Source: Edaphochlamys debaryana
Taxonomy: Eukaryota > Chlorophyta > Chlorophyceae > Chlamydomonadales
NCBI GenBank assembly: GCA_016858145.1
Contig: JAEHOE010000023.1
Coordinates: forward strand, 620,001 to 684,000
Direction: 5' to 3'
DNA: 64,000 bases
The notes under the pieces were generated by a model that saw only the letters and a list, made by a program, of their open reading frames with translations, was not told the origin of the DNA and searched no databases. The position numbers were made by a program, and so were the translations under genes. Below, in pieces: positions 35,798-48,100 of this stretch. Numbering within the stretch: the stretch's first letter is position 1; each line of letters opens with the position of its first letter.

Positions 35798-38700
35798 CTA
35801 TGCGTCCAGCAGCTCCAGTCCCTTGAGCTCGGTGGGGTCGAAGTCCAGGTAGCCGGCCCGCTGGCGGTTGGACCTGGGAGGACGAGGTTGGGGGAGGCAG
35901 GGGCTGGAGCTGTGAGCCTGTGCCTCTTGGAGCGTGGAAACAGCAGGGTCCATGCAGTGCGGGGAGACTGAGAGGGGGGCCCTTCCCCCGGACCCTTACC
36001 CGAGCCGATGCTGCCCCCACCCCCACCCACTTGAAGCAGGCGGTGTCCCCCTGGGAACACACGTCGCAGTCGCTGCAGGCCTTGCGGCACATGCCCTGGG
36101 CGCTGCCGGCCCTATGGCTAAGCATGAAGTTGGGGTTCTGTGGAATCAAGTCAACGGAGAGCGGGCAAACACAACTCAGGGGTGTGTTAGGTTAGTGGGC
36201 CACTCGAACCGGCACCCAGAGAGCGAAGACGGCGCCGAGCGGCCACCGGGCCCTCGACCAGAGGGAAGGACCGTCCGTCCCCACACGCGCACCTTCTCGC
36301 ACTCCCCGCTCGCCGCCCAGCCCTCGCAGCCCGCGTGGTAGTCCGCGCAGACCCCCGGGTCGGGCAGCGACTTGGCCCAGTCCTTGCGGCTCTTCTCCCA
36401 CTCCTCGGCTGCGGAGGCGAGACGGGACGGTAGCCGGGGGTTGCCGCGAGAGGGATGGAGAAAGAGGTTACGCGCGGCAAGGAAGCGCGCCAGCCCCGCA
36501 AGGGGCATGTAATTATGTGCCGGACCCTGCAAACCCTAGCCCGACGGAGTACTGATCAACCGCCCGGTCTACTCACGGTGGAAGACCTCGCCGTGGATCC
36601 ACTTGACCGCGTTCCACTTGACGCCCTTGAGCACGGGGCAGCCCGTGTGCTCCGTGTGGATGTCGTCGGTCACGTAGTCGGGCATGCGGTCGAAGAAGAT
36701 GAGCGCATCGCCGCGCTGTTGGGGGAGGGGCAGGTAGGGAAGGGGGGCAGGATGCCAAGGTCAGGAGACCGGCAGGCTTTGGGGGGCTGGGCGCGTCAGG
36801 GGGGCCGTGGGCATGGGGTCGAGGAAGATGAGGGAAGATAAGGGAGAAGGAGAGTTGAAGGGAGAGGGGAGGACGTAAGAGAGCGGGAGGAGGTAAGGAC
36901 CGGGGCATTGGCTTGCGGCGGATAAGAGCATTTGAATGGTGATGGAGGCGGCCCCGCCCCACCCACCTTTGGCTTCATGGCCACGTGCCCCTTGGCGCAG
37001 TCGGAGAACTGTGGGTCCATGGCTCGGCCAACCTCGGGGTGGAGCCACTCGCTGGGGGGGATGGCATCAAGGGGTTGGCGGGACGCTCGTCTTGTGTGCA
37101 AGCAGGAGGAGTGGCAAGGCGAGGGGAGGAGAGGGGGGGGGTACACCCAGGAAAAGGGAGCGCAGGAAAACACCGTACCTGTTTACGAAGGTCGTCTCAC
37201 CGCCCTCGTCTGGCTCTGCGGAATGAGGGGTCGTTGCAAGCAGTTGCCTCAGCCGCTCGCCGCCTCCGAGCAACACCGCCGCACCCCCCCCCCCTGGCCT
37301 GCCCCGCCCTACCGACGAGGTACATGAGTACGGTCGCCGAGCGCTTCTGTCCGTCCATGTGAGCGCCGTACTTGTTGGTTGGGCCGTACCGCAGTACCTG
37401 CAACAAACCGAGGCAGCAGTACAGGGCCGTGGGCAGGGGCGGAACCGTGGGCACTCGTATACCAGCTGCCCAGATCTGCATCAACATGTCGTCCCGACTG
37501 TGCCCACGCTTCGCATTTCCCCGGACGTGCCCCTTTCCCCGCCCCCCGTCCCCCCCACCTGCATGTCCTCCTGGTGGGAGACGGGGAAGTGGGACCAAAT
37601 GGCCACTCGCTCCTCGATGGCGGCGATGATGGGGTCGTAGTTGCGCCTGGGGGGGGTGCGGCGGCGGTGGTGGCGGGTTAGGAGCCTTGTGCGCATGCAG
37701 CGCGGCTTTACGGCGCATCCGCCATGAATCAGTCCCGGCCCCTTCTCCACCCACCCACCCAGGACGGTGGGGTACCCGTGCCCCCTGGCCCCAGAAGGCA
37801 CCTGGCCCCACCTGAGGAAGGTGCCGTACGAGGTACGGATGTTGTTGATGTAGGCAGTCTCGCCCCCCACCTCTGACCGCTGCATCTGGCCGTGTGCTAG
37901 GTCGATGATGTGCTTGCACTCGCGGTCGCTGAGGAACTGCGCGCGTCGTTGGGCCATGGGCGACGGGGCAAGAGCAGGATCGCAGGAAGCGGGGGCCAGC
38001 CGGGGCTAACGTGTCACCGGGGCCTCTCCATCCCTAGCCGCATGCAACCACGTCCAGGCTTCAACCCTCTTCAACCGGGAAGCCTTTGACTACCATGTTG
38101 CCCTGTCCCCAGACTCCCTCCCTGCATGGCTCCGCCCAGGCTGGGCTAGGTCATGGCTGGAAACTCTGCCGCGCTGGACCATGCCCCAATGCGCCCCCCT
38201 CACGTTGTGGTAGATGGCGGCCCGAGGCTTCCAAGAGATGAGCTGGATCCTGCGAGGGGGCCGGCGAGGGGGGGCATGAAGGTGGGAAGCCAGGCATCCC
38301 GCAGCTTCAAGCAGAGGGTTCTCCCCCCCCCCCACCAGCTTGCCACCGGCGCCGCCGTCGACGCAGTAGCTGCTGGCACATAGGCTGTCCCACGGCCTTT
38401 GGCTCTCCACTTCTGCCCCAGCCCACCCAACGTGCTGCGGGCTACCCCCTTCCAGTCCGCACCATGGCTGCCCCTGGGTTTCGTTGGAGGAGTGCAGCGA
38501 GTGCAGCGTGGTGGCCGCCGTGGGCTCCGGCTCGCCCTCTGCGTGGTAGCTCTCACCCTTCCAGCCAATGAGCCGTTCCTCATAGTCCGTTACTCCTGCG
38601 GAGTGAGCATGTAGGGCATGTGAAGGGGAGGGGAGGAGAACGGAGCCTTGTCAGGCCGTGTGAGGAACGGGAACGGCGGGGGGTTGGGCGCAGGGTTGGG

Positions 38701-38907
38701 TGGGTGTTGCCCGATAGTGACTGAACCCGGGGCAACACGCTTGAGCCCTCCTCAGCACCCTGAGCTGAATTTCGTTGCAAAATCCTATTTGACAGATGTG
38801 GGGCCGACACCCAGCTCGGGCAGGCATGTTCATCGCGGCTTACCGGAAATGTGCCTCCATAACAACGCGGAGACAACGATAGCTAATTGTCGTCGTTGTA
38901 ATGGCAT
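35798..38907 (-). CDS. Prolyl 4-hydroxylase D
   Basis: Exon 1 (38844-38907) encodes MPLQRRQLAIVVSALLWRHI, a signal peptide with donor GTAAGC in phase 1. Exon 2 reads GVTDYEERLIGWKGE. Later exons give IQLISWKPRAAIYHN, then FLSDRECKHIIDLAHGQMQR to IRTSYGTFLR in one exon, and AIWSHFPVSHQEDMQ. Iron ligands are in KYGAHMDGQKR. The substrate-side block is RGDALIFFDRMPDYVTDD, and the distal His is in EHTGCPVLKGVKWNAVKW. The ShKT module is CADYHAGCEGWAASGECEK and GMCRKACSDCDVCSQGDTAC. The C-terminus (YLDFDPTELKGLELLDA, TAG at 35798-35800) lacks the FPPG ending of B, C and E and is closer to gene A. Its exon boundaries match gene C, so the two probably share a recent ancestor except for the tail. Confidence 0.9.
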
Positions 38908-39915
38908 TTGTGCGATGTTGCGATACAGTAGATAGAGAGGAGGCGTGCAGCGCTCCTTCCAGTAGCTTGCAACCGGAACTCGTTTCCGCGCAATAGCTGT
39001 GCACACGTATCTTATGTAGACTGCAGTGACCTACCTAACATGCGCTGCGTTGACAATGGCCCACAATTGAACCTTGAGTCAACTGCGCAGGGTACGTTGT
39101 ACCGGAACCGGTCGGGCACGGCTTGACGACACGGCAAGCCCATGCACGACACAAAGCTCGACAGCTTCAGCTACCGCATGGTAATGGGCTCGGTGGGGCG
39201 GGGTCGGGGTCGCGACGCCCTCCTGCCGCCCTCCGACCCCCGCCCACGCCCGTCCCCTCCCGTCCCAAGCCTGCCGGAGCCCCCGCCTATCCCCGTTTCA
39301 GCGCCTCCCAATCCCGTTCTTCAGCGCCAAGGCTCAGGGGCTCAGATGCAGACGTGACAGGCTGGACACAGCCGTTAGCCCGTTACATAGGTGCTCGCCC
39401 TGAGCCCCTGACACTCGCATCCCGGTCCGCACCCCGGCCCGCCACTCCTCCACACACATGCCCGCTAAGCCTGCATTCCAAGTACAATCCTGCTCAGAGT
39501 GCTCACACACCCAAGTGCGTCTTAGCGCTGAAGCGCTGAATCCCTTGTTGGGCCCAATTTGTGAACCCGCGCCGTACCAGCCCCTTCATGTTCGTGACAT
39601 GCACCCACAACCCTCCTTGTGCAGTTCGCTCAAAGCCTCGTGCATGCACAGCGCACATCGTCATAGAGTGTTTCCTGGCTCGCTAGCCCTTGCTCGCAGC
39701 CTACTGCCGCCTACCTCAATGCAGAATACCGTCAGTTGCAGAATGCACAGTAATTGCTTGCCCCGTCTTACACCTTTCCACTACCGTGCCACACCCGCGC
39801 TTGCTTGCTCCTTCCCTCCTGGCCTTGACGTCCGCCCTTCCGGGCCCTTCCGGGCCCTCCACCCGTCGTGGCCTCCGCTCTACTAGTGGGCTGCCCGAGT
39901 GTACGGTATGTATGC
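38908..39915. other. Spacer between hydroxylase genes D and E
   Basis: About 1 kb containing the promoter of gene D and the 3' region of gene E. The minus-strand TGTAA at 39768-39772 is a candidate poly(A) signal for gene E. No gene is supported. Confidence 0.5.
39768..39772 (-). promoter_or_regulatory. Candidate TGTAA poly(A) signal of hydroxylase gene E
   Basis: It lies about 145 bp past the gene E stop on the coding strand. Confidence 0.4.
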
Positions 39916-42900
39916 TCAGAGTCCCGGTGGGAACTTGAGCTCCGCCTCATTGAAGTTGAGGTAGCCCGCACGCCGCCGGTTCTCCCTGCAGGGGGTCGAG
40001 GGCGGAGGGGTCAGGGACGGGGTGCACTGCTGAGCATCCCGTGCCTTTCTTGGGGCGGTCAGAGGCGCGGGGCCTGCTGCTGTGACCTAGACAGCCTTGA
40101 GGCTCTTCTGCAACTCCCTGGTGTTCACCTTCGCAGCGCCCCACTGGGCACGTCCTCCTCTCAGCTCTTTGCCACTGAAGGAAGCCGCCCTCAAGATCCA
40201 CTCCCCCGCTCCCACACCCGCGGCTCACCCCAAGCAAACTGTGTCTCCCTCGGCGCACACCGTGCAGGCCTGCAGCATGAACAGATGCGTGAGAAGGGCC
40301 CAGCATTTTTGACATGCAAACTTCGCAAGGCAGATGCTACCGGTACTTGCCAGCAACGCGAATCGTTACACCCAAGCGCCCATGCCTCCGCCAGCCCCTT
40401 CCCGCATGCTCCGTGCGCGTGCCCTTCCCTGCAAGCTCACCTTGCAAGCTTTGCGGCAGTTGCCTGCACCGCCAGCGACTCCCTTCATGTATCCGCTGTT
40501 CTGTGGGTGCGAGTAAGGATGGCACAAAGCTTGAGCGAACAACCCCACCCCACGTGCCTGCGGCGGATCCTAACGCCACCACCAACAGATGCGAGTCCCC
40601 ACAGCGCAGCCGTCACACGCCGGGCCGGAGCCCCGCCCGCGCCCGCCCACCTTCTCGCACTCCCCGGCCTTGGCCCACATCTCACAGCTGAGGTGGGGAG
40701 AAGGCGAGGGGGCATGGGGCACCGCCGGGGAAGCGCGCACAGCTCAGGCAAAGCGCGGCCGAAAGCGCATCGCACATCCTCCTTCAGTGCAAGTCTGCCC
40801 CTGGCCGAGGCCCTTAGGGCTCGCTGTTGAGGCCGTACGCGACCCCAGGGCCCTCACAGCAGGTCCTTAGCTCTCTGCCGAAGGCTGTCTGCCGCTCCAC
40901 AGCCCCCAATCACTCACTTGTCCTCGTAGTCTGCACAGATACCCGCCTCAGGTCTGGGCTTGGCCCAGCCGGCCTGGGCCTCCTCCCACGACGGAGCTGA
41001 AGGAGGGGAGGACGCAGGGCCGATAGGGGGGCGTCAGACTGGCAGCTTGGTGCGGGCTGTAGAGTCCAGGGGTGCTTGCAGGTAGAAACCGTTTGAGGTG
41101 CGTTGCTCAGCCGGTCTCCAAGCCGGCCCCCTGCTGCTGGCATGCCCGTTCAGAGTACGGCACTCACGGTCGTACACCTCGCCGTGGATCCACTTGACCG
41201 CGTTCCACTTGACGCCGCGGATGACTGGGCAGCCCGTGTGCTCCGTGTAAATGTCCTCTTGGATGTAGTCCGGCAGTCGGTCCCAGAAGAGGAGCGCGTC
41301 GCCCCTCTGCGTGAGGATGGTCAGCGCGTGAAGAGGTGGACGGTCGCAAGATTGTGAGATGAGCTAGGGCGGAGGTGGGATTGGTAGAAGGGGGAAAGAG
41401 CCGCCGACACGCACGCGCGCCCTGCTCGGCGCTCGGATTCCCACCCACCTTTGGCTTCATGGCCACGTGTCCCTTGGCGCATTTTGAGAAGCCGGGATCC
41501 AGGGCTTGCCCGATCTCTGGGTGGATCCACTGGCTGCAGTACAGCAGTACGGCACTGTTCATGTCAGCCATGACGGGCGCAGGGTGAATAGGAGCAGGCC
41601 GCTCCGCCCTCGCATATTTACCCATATCCGCCTCACCTGTTGACAAAGGTCGTCTCGCCGCCCTCCTCCGGCTCTGTAGGAGCGGAAATGCGAGTCATAA
41701 AGTGCATGGGCGCGTGACGCACGGGCAAACGCCCCTTCCGGGCCGCTGTCGCATCCCGCTTTGCCACTGCCCAGCAGCTACCCGGCCGGCACAACCCTGC
41801 ACAGAAGACCCCCGGGGCCTGACCACCGCACACCAACCGCCAACCGCTCGACCACCTACCGACGAGGTACATGAGCACCGTTGCCGTCCGCTCCTCCCCA
41901 TCCAGGTGCGCCCCGTACTTGTTCGTAGGGCCGTACCGCAGCACCTGTACGGACAGGGAGGGAGAGAGGGCTTTGCCACCATGACCCCTTTTTACATCGA
42001 TCCCCTTTAACCCCTTTGACGAGCCTCCCAATCGGCGTGGCTAGCTACCGCCCGCGCCCACCCGCATGTCCCTGCCTGCAGATCCTCCGCGGTCCAGTTC
42101 CGGAACTTGCCAGGTCCCTCCCATGCGCCATGGGCCCCCTCCCATGGTCGTTCATGCTGGGCCCCTGCGCTGCTGTGCATGCTGCATCCAACCCCTCACC
42201 ACCAAGCCCCCCAACCCTCCCACCTGCATGTCCTCCTGGTGAGCCACTGGCAGGTGCGTCCAAAGCGCCACTCGCTGCTCTATCGCCGCGATAACGGGGT
42301 CGTGGTTGCGCCTGGGGAGGGAGGGAGGCGGCGGCGGGTCAGGGATGGAGGGAAGCCATTCAGCCCGAGCCGCCTGCCCCGGGCGCCGCGGCCGCCGCCC
42401 ATGATGCGTTTTGCGCGATGTCTGAAGCGCGGCACTTCTCTCCGGGAGCAGCGGCACTCCTCTTCTCCCTGACCTGCCATGCCCAGCGCGTTGGCTCAAC
42501 CTGCCCGCCCCTCTGCCAGGACCGAAATCGTCAATCCCCCACCAATGCCGCGGCCGTACCTCAGGAAGGTGCCGTACGAGGTGCGGATGTCTGCTCGGCA
42601 TGGGTCCGGGAGCCAAGAGAGCGCGCTTAAGGCAGTGACAGGGGATCACGCAGGCGGGGTGGCTACTCTGGCTAGGCAGGATTACCGCGAATGCCTGCGC
42701 GCTTGATGGGGGGCCCATCAAATGTCATGACCCATACGACTGAAACCCTCACCGTCAATGGTCTGGTTGTCCTCTCCGACCACCTCTGACCGCTGCATCT
42801 GGCCCTTGGCTAGATCGACGATGTGCTTGCACTCGCGGTCGCTAAGAAACTGTGCGGTTGGGTAGTGGGACGTCATGTTGACGGGAGCAAGGGTAGAACC

Positions 42901-43825
42901 GCCAGCGGGCGGCCAGCCCTCTTGCCGTGTACTACATCCTGCACCGTAGCCCACCCTCAACAGCCCATGAGCTTGTTCCGTCTTGGCCTGCAAAGCCACG
43001 GCACCCTCTTCCTCCACTCCCATTCCGCGTGACCTGCTCAGCCGAGCCTGTGTGCTACCAGGGACGCTGGTTGGTAGCCCCGCACACAGCCAGCCAGGCG
43101 TGCTGCGGTCCGCCTTGGATTTGGCCCCCCATGCATAGGACAGAAACCCGCCATCCGGCGCCCGCCACCCCCCACCCGCCACCCGCCACCCGCCACCCAC
43201 GTTGTGGAATATGGCCGCCCGAGGCTTCCATGATACTAGTTGGATCCTACGTAGGAGTGAAAGTGCAAGTGTTGGAGCATGTCCAGAGAGAACACCCAGA
43301 TACCATGCCGTCAAGCCCCCGACACAGGCACACAGCCCCCGAACCGGAGCCCCCATGCTAGTTGTCTGCTGGCTCCCCTCCGCAACGCAGACCTTTCCTG
43401 CTCTGTCGTCCCAAAGCTTACCAGGGTTTCCCATGAATTTCCTCGCTAAACGTCATGGATGGGAACTGAGACTCCTCCCCGTCAGAACCCCCACGCGACC
43501 TCATCTCGCTGTGGGGGTCATATGTCTCCCCCCGCCACCCTGGCAGTCGTTCTTCATCGACACCTGTGGGGTGGGTCGGCTCGTCAGGTGGAATTGCTCG
43601 GCCGGGGCCTCACGTAAATCGGCAGCATGTGTCGGAGCCGGCCGCGCAACAGCCCGCACACCGAGGCCAGAGCTTCAGAGCAAGCCCAAAACCTTCTTAT
43701 ACGTCCTTCTTTATCTTAAAATGGTTAAGACGGCTGTGGGCGCCCGTTTCGTGCAACTGCGCACCCGCGGCTTGTCGCCAGAGCGCACCAGCGACCAGGA
43801 TGACGAGCGTTATGGAAACACGCAT
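39916..43825 (-). CDS. Prolyl 4-hydroxylase E
   Basis: This is the first gene of the array in the direction of transcription. Exon 1 (43765-43825) encodes MRVSITLVILVAGALWRQAA, a signal peptide, with a phase-1 donor GTGCGC. Exon 2 (GVDEERLPGWRGETYDP) is longer than in the sisters, with an extra acidic and Ser-rich stretch before HGKPW. IQLVSWKPRAAIFHN is at 43201-43246. The FLSDRECKHIVDLAKGQMQR exon carries an added VVGEDNQTID and is split by an intron from DIRTSYGTFLR. Iron ligands are in KYGAHLDGEER, and the distal His is in EHTGCPVIRGVKWNAVKW. The ShKT region is broken into more exons than in C or D: CADYEDN, CEMWAKAGECEK, GNCRKACK and ACTVCAEGDTVC. It ends YLNFNEAELKFPPGL, with TGA at 39916-39918. 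Catalytic residues are intact. Confidence 0.9.
41832..41850 (+). repeat. CCAACCG microsatellite near a splice donor (gene E); also at 33111-33142 and 29226-29250
   Basis: Short runs of CCAACCG on the plus strand lie just inside the intron after the exon ending in MYLVG in hydroxylase genes B (29226-29250), C (33111-33142) and E (41832-41850). A similar run ends at 59262 immediately before an acceptor in the CobW gene. Genes A and D lack it. Confidence 0.7.
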
Positions 43826-45123
43826 CTCTTGTTGCGGTCGGAAGCGGATGTAGGCTATTCCGTGGAGCTCGGGAATCGCATGTCACGGGCGCGGCGTTGT
43901 GTGCTGGGAGCTTTGATACCGGTGCTGAAAATTGTATGGCTACTGTGTTTGTGCGTGTATCTGCGTGGTGGGCCTGAGAGTCACTCTCGCGATGGACTCG
44001 GGAGGCAGTACGTTCTGTACCGGCTGCCGAGGAGCTGAAGCGGAGGTGGGGCCCCCCTGAGTGCGACAGGCAGGCGCTCGGCGACCCTGGCCCATTACAC
44101 ACGCCTGGGTCCTGAAGCGGAGGTGGGCCAGGTACTGTCGCAGGCCACACCAAGCGAGCCGAATCGGTGGGGGGGGGGAGACAGGAGGGCAGGCAAGCAG
44201 CGGGCCTCCTTAAGGCCAGCGGGGAGTTGATGTTGTTGTTCAGGAGTGGCTCATCCCGGGGGCGGCGAAGGGTCGGAGGGCAGAGCCTCCATGTGATGCA
44301 CAAGCAGCAGGGCTATCTAGCACCAGACGGAGCCGGCGAGGGGTAGAAGACATTAACGAAGCGCAGCGCTTGGTTGAGGGGTCTCGTGGAGGCTGCTATG
44401 CAGCCACTTTGCGGTTGTCAACCGATCCTTACAGATGTTGTTGAGCCAATATGATGTAGGGAATCGCATCTCACACGCCAAGCTCAAATGCCGTGCTGAA
44501 CGTCGAGAACAAGAAGAAAATAGTCAAAAGAGGCACGCACCCTCTCGGCTGTGGCTGTTCCGTTGAAGTGCCAGCTATCATAGGAGCCTCCGCCTTAACA
44601 ACAAGGGTGGCGCTACAAAGCCGCGTCAAAATGCACACGCCAACACGCTGAAGCCACACGCCACAAAGTGGAGATTGCACCACTGCCAACAACACCGACC
44701 AACACGCAACCACACACCGAGGCAACATACGAGAACCGTAATTTCTTCTAGTCCTGCTGCCGCTGCTCACCCCTGCCCCTGCGGGCAGGCCCACACCGCA
44801 TCCTCCGGAAGGCTCCAGCCCCATCCCGCCAAATAGCTTAGCCGCGCTCGCGCCAGCTCCATCCGTGTCCTGTGGGAGCACTGCATCGCGCCGACTCCGT
44901 CTCCGGGGCCCTGCCCCACCCCCGCAAGTTTCTTCTCTCGCCCCGTTCTCGCCTGGGTCGTGCGTCTGGCGAACCTGTCATGCTCACTGCTCACTGCCCC
45001 TTGCCAGTGCGTCCCTCCAAACTTGCCACCCGGCCTCCACTCCTAACATAGCCGGCCGAGCGGCCTCCTCAGATACTGCTGCTGCAGATGCCCAAGCATG
45101 CTCAGCGCAAGCGCGCGTGCTGC
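43826..45123. other. Intergenic region upstream of the hydroxylase array
   Basis: It contains the promoter of hydroxylase gene E at the left and the 3' region of the DUF2358-like gene at the right. A minus-strand frame at 44471-44881 includes a hydrophobic segment but has no family resemblance, splice partner or poly(A) motif of its own, so I do not call it a gene. Confidence 0.45.
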
Positions 45124-48100
45124 TCACTGGAGCGTCTGCAGCTCGCCGAAGAGCTTGAAGGCCAGGTAGGCGAGCGAGAGGAGGAAGCCGATGGCGAAGA
45201 GCTCACTCTGGGCGTTGTCGCTGGGGCCGTTGAGGAAGAACTGGGGGAGCACAAGATGGAACGAGGGAGGGTTAGGACGGCAGCGTTAGCAGTAACGGCA
45301 GAGGCAGCCGCTAACGCCACGGTGTTCCCACCACCAGAAGATGTGTGCTGCGACGCAAGCCCCTCTCGACTCTGCCCCAGCGCTCCCCCACCCGTCGCTC
45401 TACACCCCGTCCTGCCCTCGCCCGTATGGCCAGGCCGGCCCTTCAGCACCCCGCCCCGGGCTCACCCGCGTGGGGTCCTTGGGCATGTTCTCCCCTCCGC
45501 CCAGGTGGTTGGTGTCGTTGTCCTTGTGGTGCTCCGAGTGCAGCCCCTCCTTGGCGTCCAGCAGCCACTGCCGGGCCGACCAGGCGGCGCGGCTGGCCGT
45601 GGCCAGGGCGGCGGCCGGGGGGGAGCACTTGGACAGGTCCCAGCGCTCGCTGCGGAGCGGGGAGTGGAGCAGGGGGGCAGCGGGCGGGTGAGCAAGGGGG
45701 CCAGTTGGGGCATGCGAGGGGAAGAAAGGGAAGGGGAGTAGCATTGCATCCCTCGCATCCCTTGCCCTTATTCTAGGTCCCTCCGGCCCAACCATCGCGT
45801 TGCTTCCCCGTCCTACAACTCCCAACCGCTGCGCCCCACTGCCGCCCCACGCCCCACGCGCACGCACGTCTGTATCTCGATGCGCCCCGTGAGCAGGTTG
45901 TGCTCGCAGGTGGTGGTGGCCGTGATGTCCAGCGGCAGGCCCCCGAACGCCAGGGTGCCCGTCAGGCGCCACACGATCTCCGACGTGTCGCGGTTCGACA
46001 TGCGCATCTTGAGAACCGTCTGGGGAGGGAGGGCGGGTGGCGGGGGTGGTGGAGCTGGCATTGGCATTGGCGTCTGACACCCCAGGAAAGAGTCGCGTGC
46101 GAGTGTAAGAGCGCTGAGGAGTCGCGTGGTGCCTTGGGTGTAGGGCGTGGTGCTGAGCACACTCTGCGTCCTCGCGATGCTGGGGGCTGGCTCCACCTGG
46201 CTGCCTCCTCCTTCCCTCCGGGCCGCTGTGCCCTCTGCCGTGCCCTGGCTGCCTTCCCTTCTGCCCCGACCCCACCCACGCCCTCCTCCCTCCGCCCCGA
46301 CCCTCGGCTCACCCCCTTGGCGTTCAGCACCCGGTCCGCGATCCAGCGCTGGCGCAGGTAGCCCTGGGGGCCCGTGAAGGAGCGGAAGCCGTCCTGGGGG
46401 AGGAAAGGGTAGGGGATGCAGAGGTGGGGTGAGGGGTCCGGGCGGGCGAGGAAGGGAGGAGAGGACGCTTGTGCAGGTGGGTACAGGGCCGTTTGCCGCA
46501 TCGATTAGCCTTGGCTCAGGGCTCGGAAGTTATAGTTTGTAACCGCCAGCGTCCACAAAGGACGTCCGGGAAGTGTTATTCGTCACTGCCCCATATATGC
46601 GCCATCCGTTCATGTGGAGCTGGTTGCTGGGCAGTGTCGGGCCCCAGCGGCCCAGCGCGTTGGCTAGCTCGCAGGCTGCCATCCTACCCGGCGGGGCGCT
46701 TCACGAGTCGCTGGGGCCACTTGAACGTCCTCTCCCAAGCCTGCTGCTTCAAAACCTCGCTCCTCACTTCGTCCTCGTCGCTGCTGTACCCCTCAACCAC
46801 CCGAACACCTGCTTGCTTGCGTGCGGGTAGCGCTTAGGAAGATCATGGGGCCAGCAAGGGAGGCAGGGATGCTTGAAGAGAGATGGGATGCAGCGCAGCA
46901 AGCCGTGTGCGTAGGTTGTTAGCCAGGGCTCAGAAGTTATAGTTTATAACCGCCACCGTTTGTAAACACGTCCGGCAACGTGTGTTTCGTCACCGCCCCA
47001 GCCTGCTCTGCAATGCCATTGTGTGTACCGTTTCCACCCGTACGCATACGGCAGCCCGCGGTTTTGTGTTGCCCTGGCATTGATAACATCTCGAAACTGC
47101 CCCCGCCAGCCGCCACCAACCCCGGCTGGCGCTTTCCGCATCATTGTCGGACTGTGACCTCCGCAGCGCTGCAGCCTCCTGCCCACGGCTTGCCCGCCCT
47201 CCTCTTCCGAGAGTTCCAACCCCCCGTGATCAGCTCTCCTCTAACCCGCCTCCACGGCAACCCTCTTGCCTCCCGCTCTTGCCGCGTGTCCCTCCCCCCT
47301 CCGCCTACCCGCCTCAGCCCACAACCCCTGCCCCCCTCCTCACGTTGTACGTCACGTTGGTCTGGTAGAGGGCCGTGGTGGTGTAGCGCCCCCGAGTCAG
47401 CTCACGAGCCATGCTGCGGACCTGCGGAACGGGCCCCAATCGAATGAACACACCAAGTGTTGATGCCAGATTGCAACCCGGCGAGCGTCCTCCTGAGTTG
47501 AATCTGCCAGTGGCCCTATCCACACCGGCGGCGCCCGTCGGGGTGCAGCGGCTGATTTGTGCTCGCCTCCATTCCCCGTCCCGAGATGCTGCCGCCCGCG
47601 TTCGTTGCTGATCTCTTCTCTCCTCACCTGGCACCGACGCCATGACCCCAAGCTCCCAAGCTAAGCTCTGCCCCCAGTTGGGAAAGTCGAGCTCGGCAAG
47701 GCAGGGTTGCTGAGACCCCACAGGTCGCCAGTACATCGCCGGGACCCCGCGATCCGCCGCAAGTCCTGGCCTCTGCCGCCATCCGGCCCCTCGCCCTCAC
47801 CGTCTGCTCCACGGCCGGAGAGGAGGTGCACACGAACTCATCGCAGTAGTCCTTGTCCAAGTCTGGGGGGCGGGGGACGGGGGTGGGGGGGTTGGCCTCA
47901 GAGCAGGTGCTCAGGCGAAACTACGCAGCCAACATTTAGATGCTTCAGGCGCAGCAGTGATTCGCGGCGGGGTGAAGGCCCGGCAGGTCAGGTCAGGCGC
48001 CGGGGGGGCTGCGGCGTCGGTGTCGCAGCCACGGGTTCGGTTGGCGGTCTGTGGCCCAGCGGCGAACGGGCGCTTAGCCCCTCTCCAGGCCCTGCCGCGC

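Noticed and set aside
44471..44881. Secreted small protein on the minus strand
   Set aside because: It has a hydrophobic segment only. There is no family, no splice support and no poly(A) motif close behind.
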